A DNA stretch of 15,557 nucleotides from Marinagarivorans sp. UBA5868 (GTDB lineage: Bacteria > Pseudomonadota > Gammaproteobacteria > Pseudomonadales > Cellvibrionaceae): contig DJFQ01000105.1 of assembly GCA_002432095.1 (NCBI GenBank), positions 37,650 to 53,206 on the forward strand. The letters run 5' to 3'. Positions 14,387 through 15,557 of the stretch are shown in pieces. Both the position numbers and the translations under genes were made by a program. The notes under the pieces are model-generated. The model searched no databases. It saw nothing but the letters and a program-made list of their open reading frames with translations, and had not been told where the DNA came from. Within the stretch, counting starts at the first letter, position 1; every line of letters starts with the position of its first letter.

Positions 14387-15244
14387 CTAAGGCACCGTTT
14401 GATTGTTTGGCGGATACTTGAGTTCGCCGGCCTTCGCATCATTCCATCTTTTGTCCAACTCAGGCGGTGTCAGTTGGACAAGCGTTAATCCCTCTTGTGC
14501 GGCCTCCTTTTCCATATAGTCGAAACGCGCCGTAAATTTGGTATTTGCTTTGCGCAACGCTGTTTCTGGGTCCACTTTTAAATGACGGGCCAAATTCACG
14601 CAGGTAAACAAGACATCTCCGAGTTCGTCTTCAATTTCCTGTGATGTTTGCTGGCTCATGGCATGCTGCAATTCGTCGAGTTCTTCGGTTAGCTTTTGCA
14701 TCACCCCTGATACATCGGACCAGTCAAAACCCACTTGAGCCGCGCGCTTCTGTAACTTCGCCGCCCGTGTTAGTGATGGAAGCGCGCGGGGAATATCAGC
14801 AAGAGTGCCAGTCAAGCCTTTGTGTTCGCGCTCTGCGCTTTTAATGGCTTCCCAATTCTGTTTAACCTCTCTTTCTTCTAGAGCGTTATCCGTCTTACCA
14901 GAATATAAATCGCCATTCGGAAACACGTGAGGATGGCGGCGGATCAGTTTTGCCACTAATGTATCGACAACGTCGCCAAAGCGAAAAAGGTTTTGCTCAG
15001 CTGCTAACTGGCTGTAGAAAATCGCCTGAAATAGTAGATCTCCAAGCTCTTCCTTAAGATGCAGATAATCGCCCCGCTCAATCGCGTCCACAACCTCGTA
15101 CGCCTCTTCAAGAGTGGAAGGTGCAATGGTTTCATAGGTTTGTTTGAGATCCCATGGACAGCCACAAACCGGGTCGCGCAGCCGCTGCATCAGCAGCAAC
15201 AAGTCATCGAGAGTATGTGCAGGGCGCTCTTCTTTCATAAACAT
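14387..15244 (-). CDS. mazG: Nucleoside triphosphate pyrophosphohydrolase MazG
   Basis: A 285-residue cytoplasmic enzyme that hydrolyses (d)NTPs to NMP and pyrophosphate; in E. coli it also lowers ppGpp effects during starvation. Two MazG-fold repeats are visible. The first has CPWDLKQTYETIAPSTLEEAYE (29-50, ends shown), EELGDLLFQ (65-73) and RRHPHVF (102-108). The second has GFDW (172-175), EELDEL (187-192) and EIEDELGDVLFTCVNLARHL (203-222, ends shown). The ExxED/EELGD metal-binding acidic residues are present in both. A TTG at 15262 would overlap relA; the ATG at 15244 with AGG 6 bases upstream is better, and the ATG at 15238 is possible. It follows relA by 14 bases, the order also found in E. 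coli and Pseudomonas. Confidence 0.93.
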   Translation of the reverse strand: MFMKEERPAHTLDDLLLLMQRLRDPVCGCPWDLKQTYETIAPSTLEEAYEVVDAIERGDYLHLKEELGDLLFQAIFYSQLAAEQNLFRFGDVVDTLVAKLIRRHPHVFPNGDLYSGKTDNALEEREVKQNWEAIKSAEREHKGLTGTLADIPRALPSLTRAAKLQKRAAQVGFDWSDVSGVMQKLTEELDELQHAMSQQTSQEIEDELGDVLFTCVNLARHLKVDPETALRKANTKFTARFDYMEKEAAQEGLTLVQLTPPELDKRWNDAKAGELKYPPNNQTVP

Positions 15245-15258
15245 CCGACCTGGTAAGT

Positions 15259-15557
15259 TCAACTTTTACGTTTGACTGAGGAGACATTGGGCAATCGGCT
15301 AAGGCGTGCCAGCACTCTGCTGAGATCACTAAAACTCGAAACTTCGATACGTAACGACATATCCACGGTATTTTTATTTTTGTTAGATAGTGTCTGCATG
15401 GCGCTCACATTAATTCTCTCTCTATCAAGCAATGCAGTTATGTCCCGCAGCAATCCATGACGGTCGAACGCTTCAACCATTACATCGACCGAATAAAATT
15501 GCTCGGGCTTTTCGGCCCAATCAACTTTGATAATCCGTTCAGGTTCGTCGGCCATTG
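15259..15557 (-). CDS. relA: RelA (p)ppGpp synthetase, C-terminal ACT domain only (cut by window edge)
   Basis: The last ~98 residues of a long RelA/SpoT-type alarmone synthetase. The sequence PERIIKVDWAE leads into an ACT domain, with SVDVMVEAFDRHGLLRDITALLDRERINV (key part DRHGLLRDITALL) and the closing RLSRLPNVSSVKRKS. It aligns with the E. coli RelA end (DRSGLLRDITTIL, later QVPDVIDARR). RelA rather than SpoT is chosen because mazG follows directly, as in other gammaproteobacteria. The synthetase and hydrolase domains lie beyond the window, so activity cannot be judged. The in-frame ATG at 15555 is internal, not the start. Confidence 0.85.
   Translation of the reverse strand, partial: MADEPERIIKVDWAEKPEQFYSVDVMVEAFDRHGLLRDITALLDRERINVSAMQTLSNKNKNTVDMSLRIEVSSFSDLSRVLARLSRLPNVSSVKRKS

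Noticed and set aside
15245..15262. TTG start for mazG overlapping the relA stop
   Set aside because: ATG codons at 15244 and 15238 have a ribosome site just upstream and fit the family start.
1..15557. Mobile element, CRISPR, defence island or biosynthetic cluster
   Set aside because: No transposase, integrase, regularly spaced repeats, toxin-antitoxin pair or cluster of unknown co-directional genes was found; nearly every gene is a known housekeeping family.

Overview
The window looks like ordinary chromosome from a gammaproteobacterium, with G+C near one half by eye. Gene content and order (relA-mazG, adk near tsaB, a RimB-type domain joined to RimK, a gammaproteobacterial SlyD, TtcA and ApeB) suggest a Pseudomonas-like or Cellvibrionales-like lineage. 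That placement is inference from gene families; no rRNA or species marker is present. There is no tRNA, rRNA, CRISPR array, insertion sequence or phage gene.

Left part (1-4525): a minus-strand pair, a RimB-RimK fusion and a lipoprotein M3 peptidase (cut by the left edge), runs away from a plus-strand slyD. A gene-free stretch of about 640 bases follows, with a strong hairpin and a small cluster of DnaA-box-like sequences. Next is minus-strand ttcA, with its own promoter.

Middle (4525-8841): a plus-strand PilZ (c-di-GMP receptor) protein and bioA run head-on into trpS; the bioA and trpS stop codons overlap in a shared TTAA. Upstream of trpS on the minus strand is a protein with two cyclic-nucleotide-binding-type domains and a rhodanese domain that lacks the catalytic cysteine.

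Right part (8910-15557): a minus-strand tsaB-uppP-apeB operon has a clear promoter and lies behind a strong terminator. That terminator ends the gene for a lysine/alanine-rich protein with four AT-hook cores. The next 490 bases are gene-free and rich in inverted repeats, and adjoin a textbook terminator for adk. Beyond adk are a small divergent gene with a ribbon-helix-helix-like pattern, then mazG and the 3' end of relA.

Themes are translation and its control (RimK on S6, TtcA and TsaB on tRNA, TrpS, RelA), nucleotide housekeeping (Adk, MazG), cell-wall lipid recycling (UppP), biotin synthesis (BioA), peptide turnover (M3, ApeB) and nucleotide signalling (PilZ, the CNB protein, RelA). I see no convincing new multi-gene system. 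The best leads are the RimB-RimK fusion, the degenerate CNB-CNB-rhodanese protein, the AT-hook protein with the structured DNA upstream of it, and the DnaA-box cluster.
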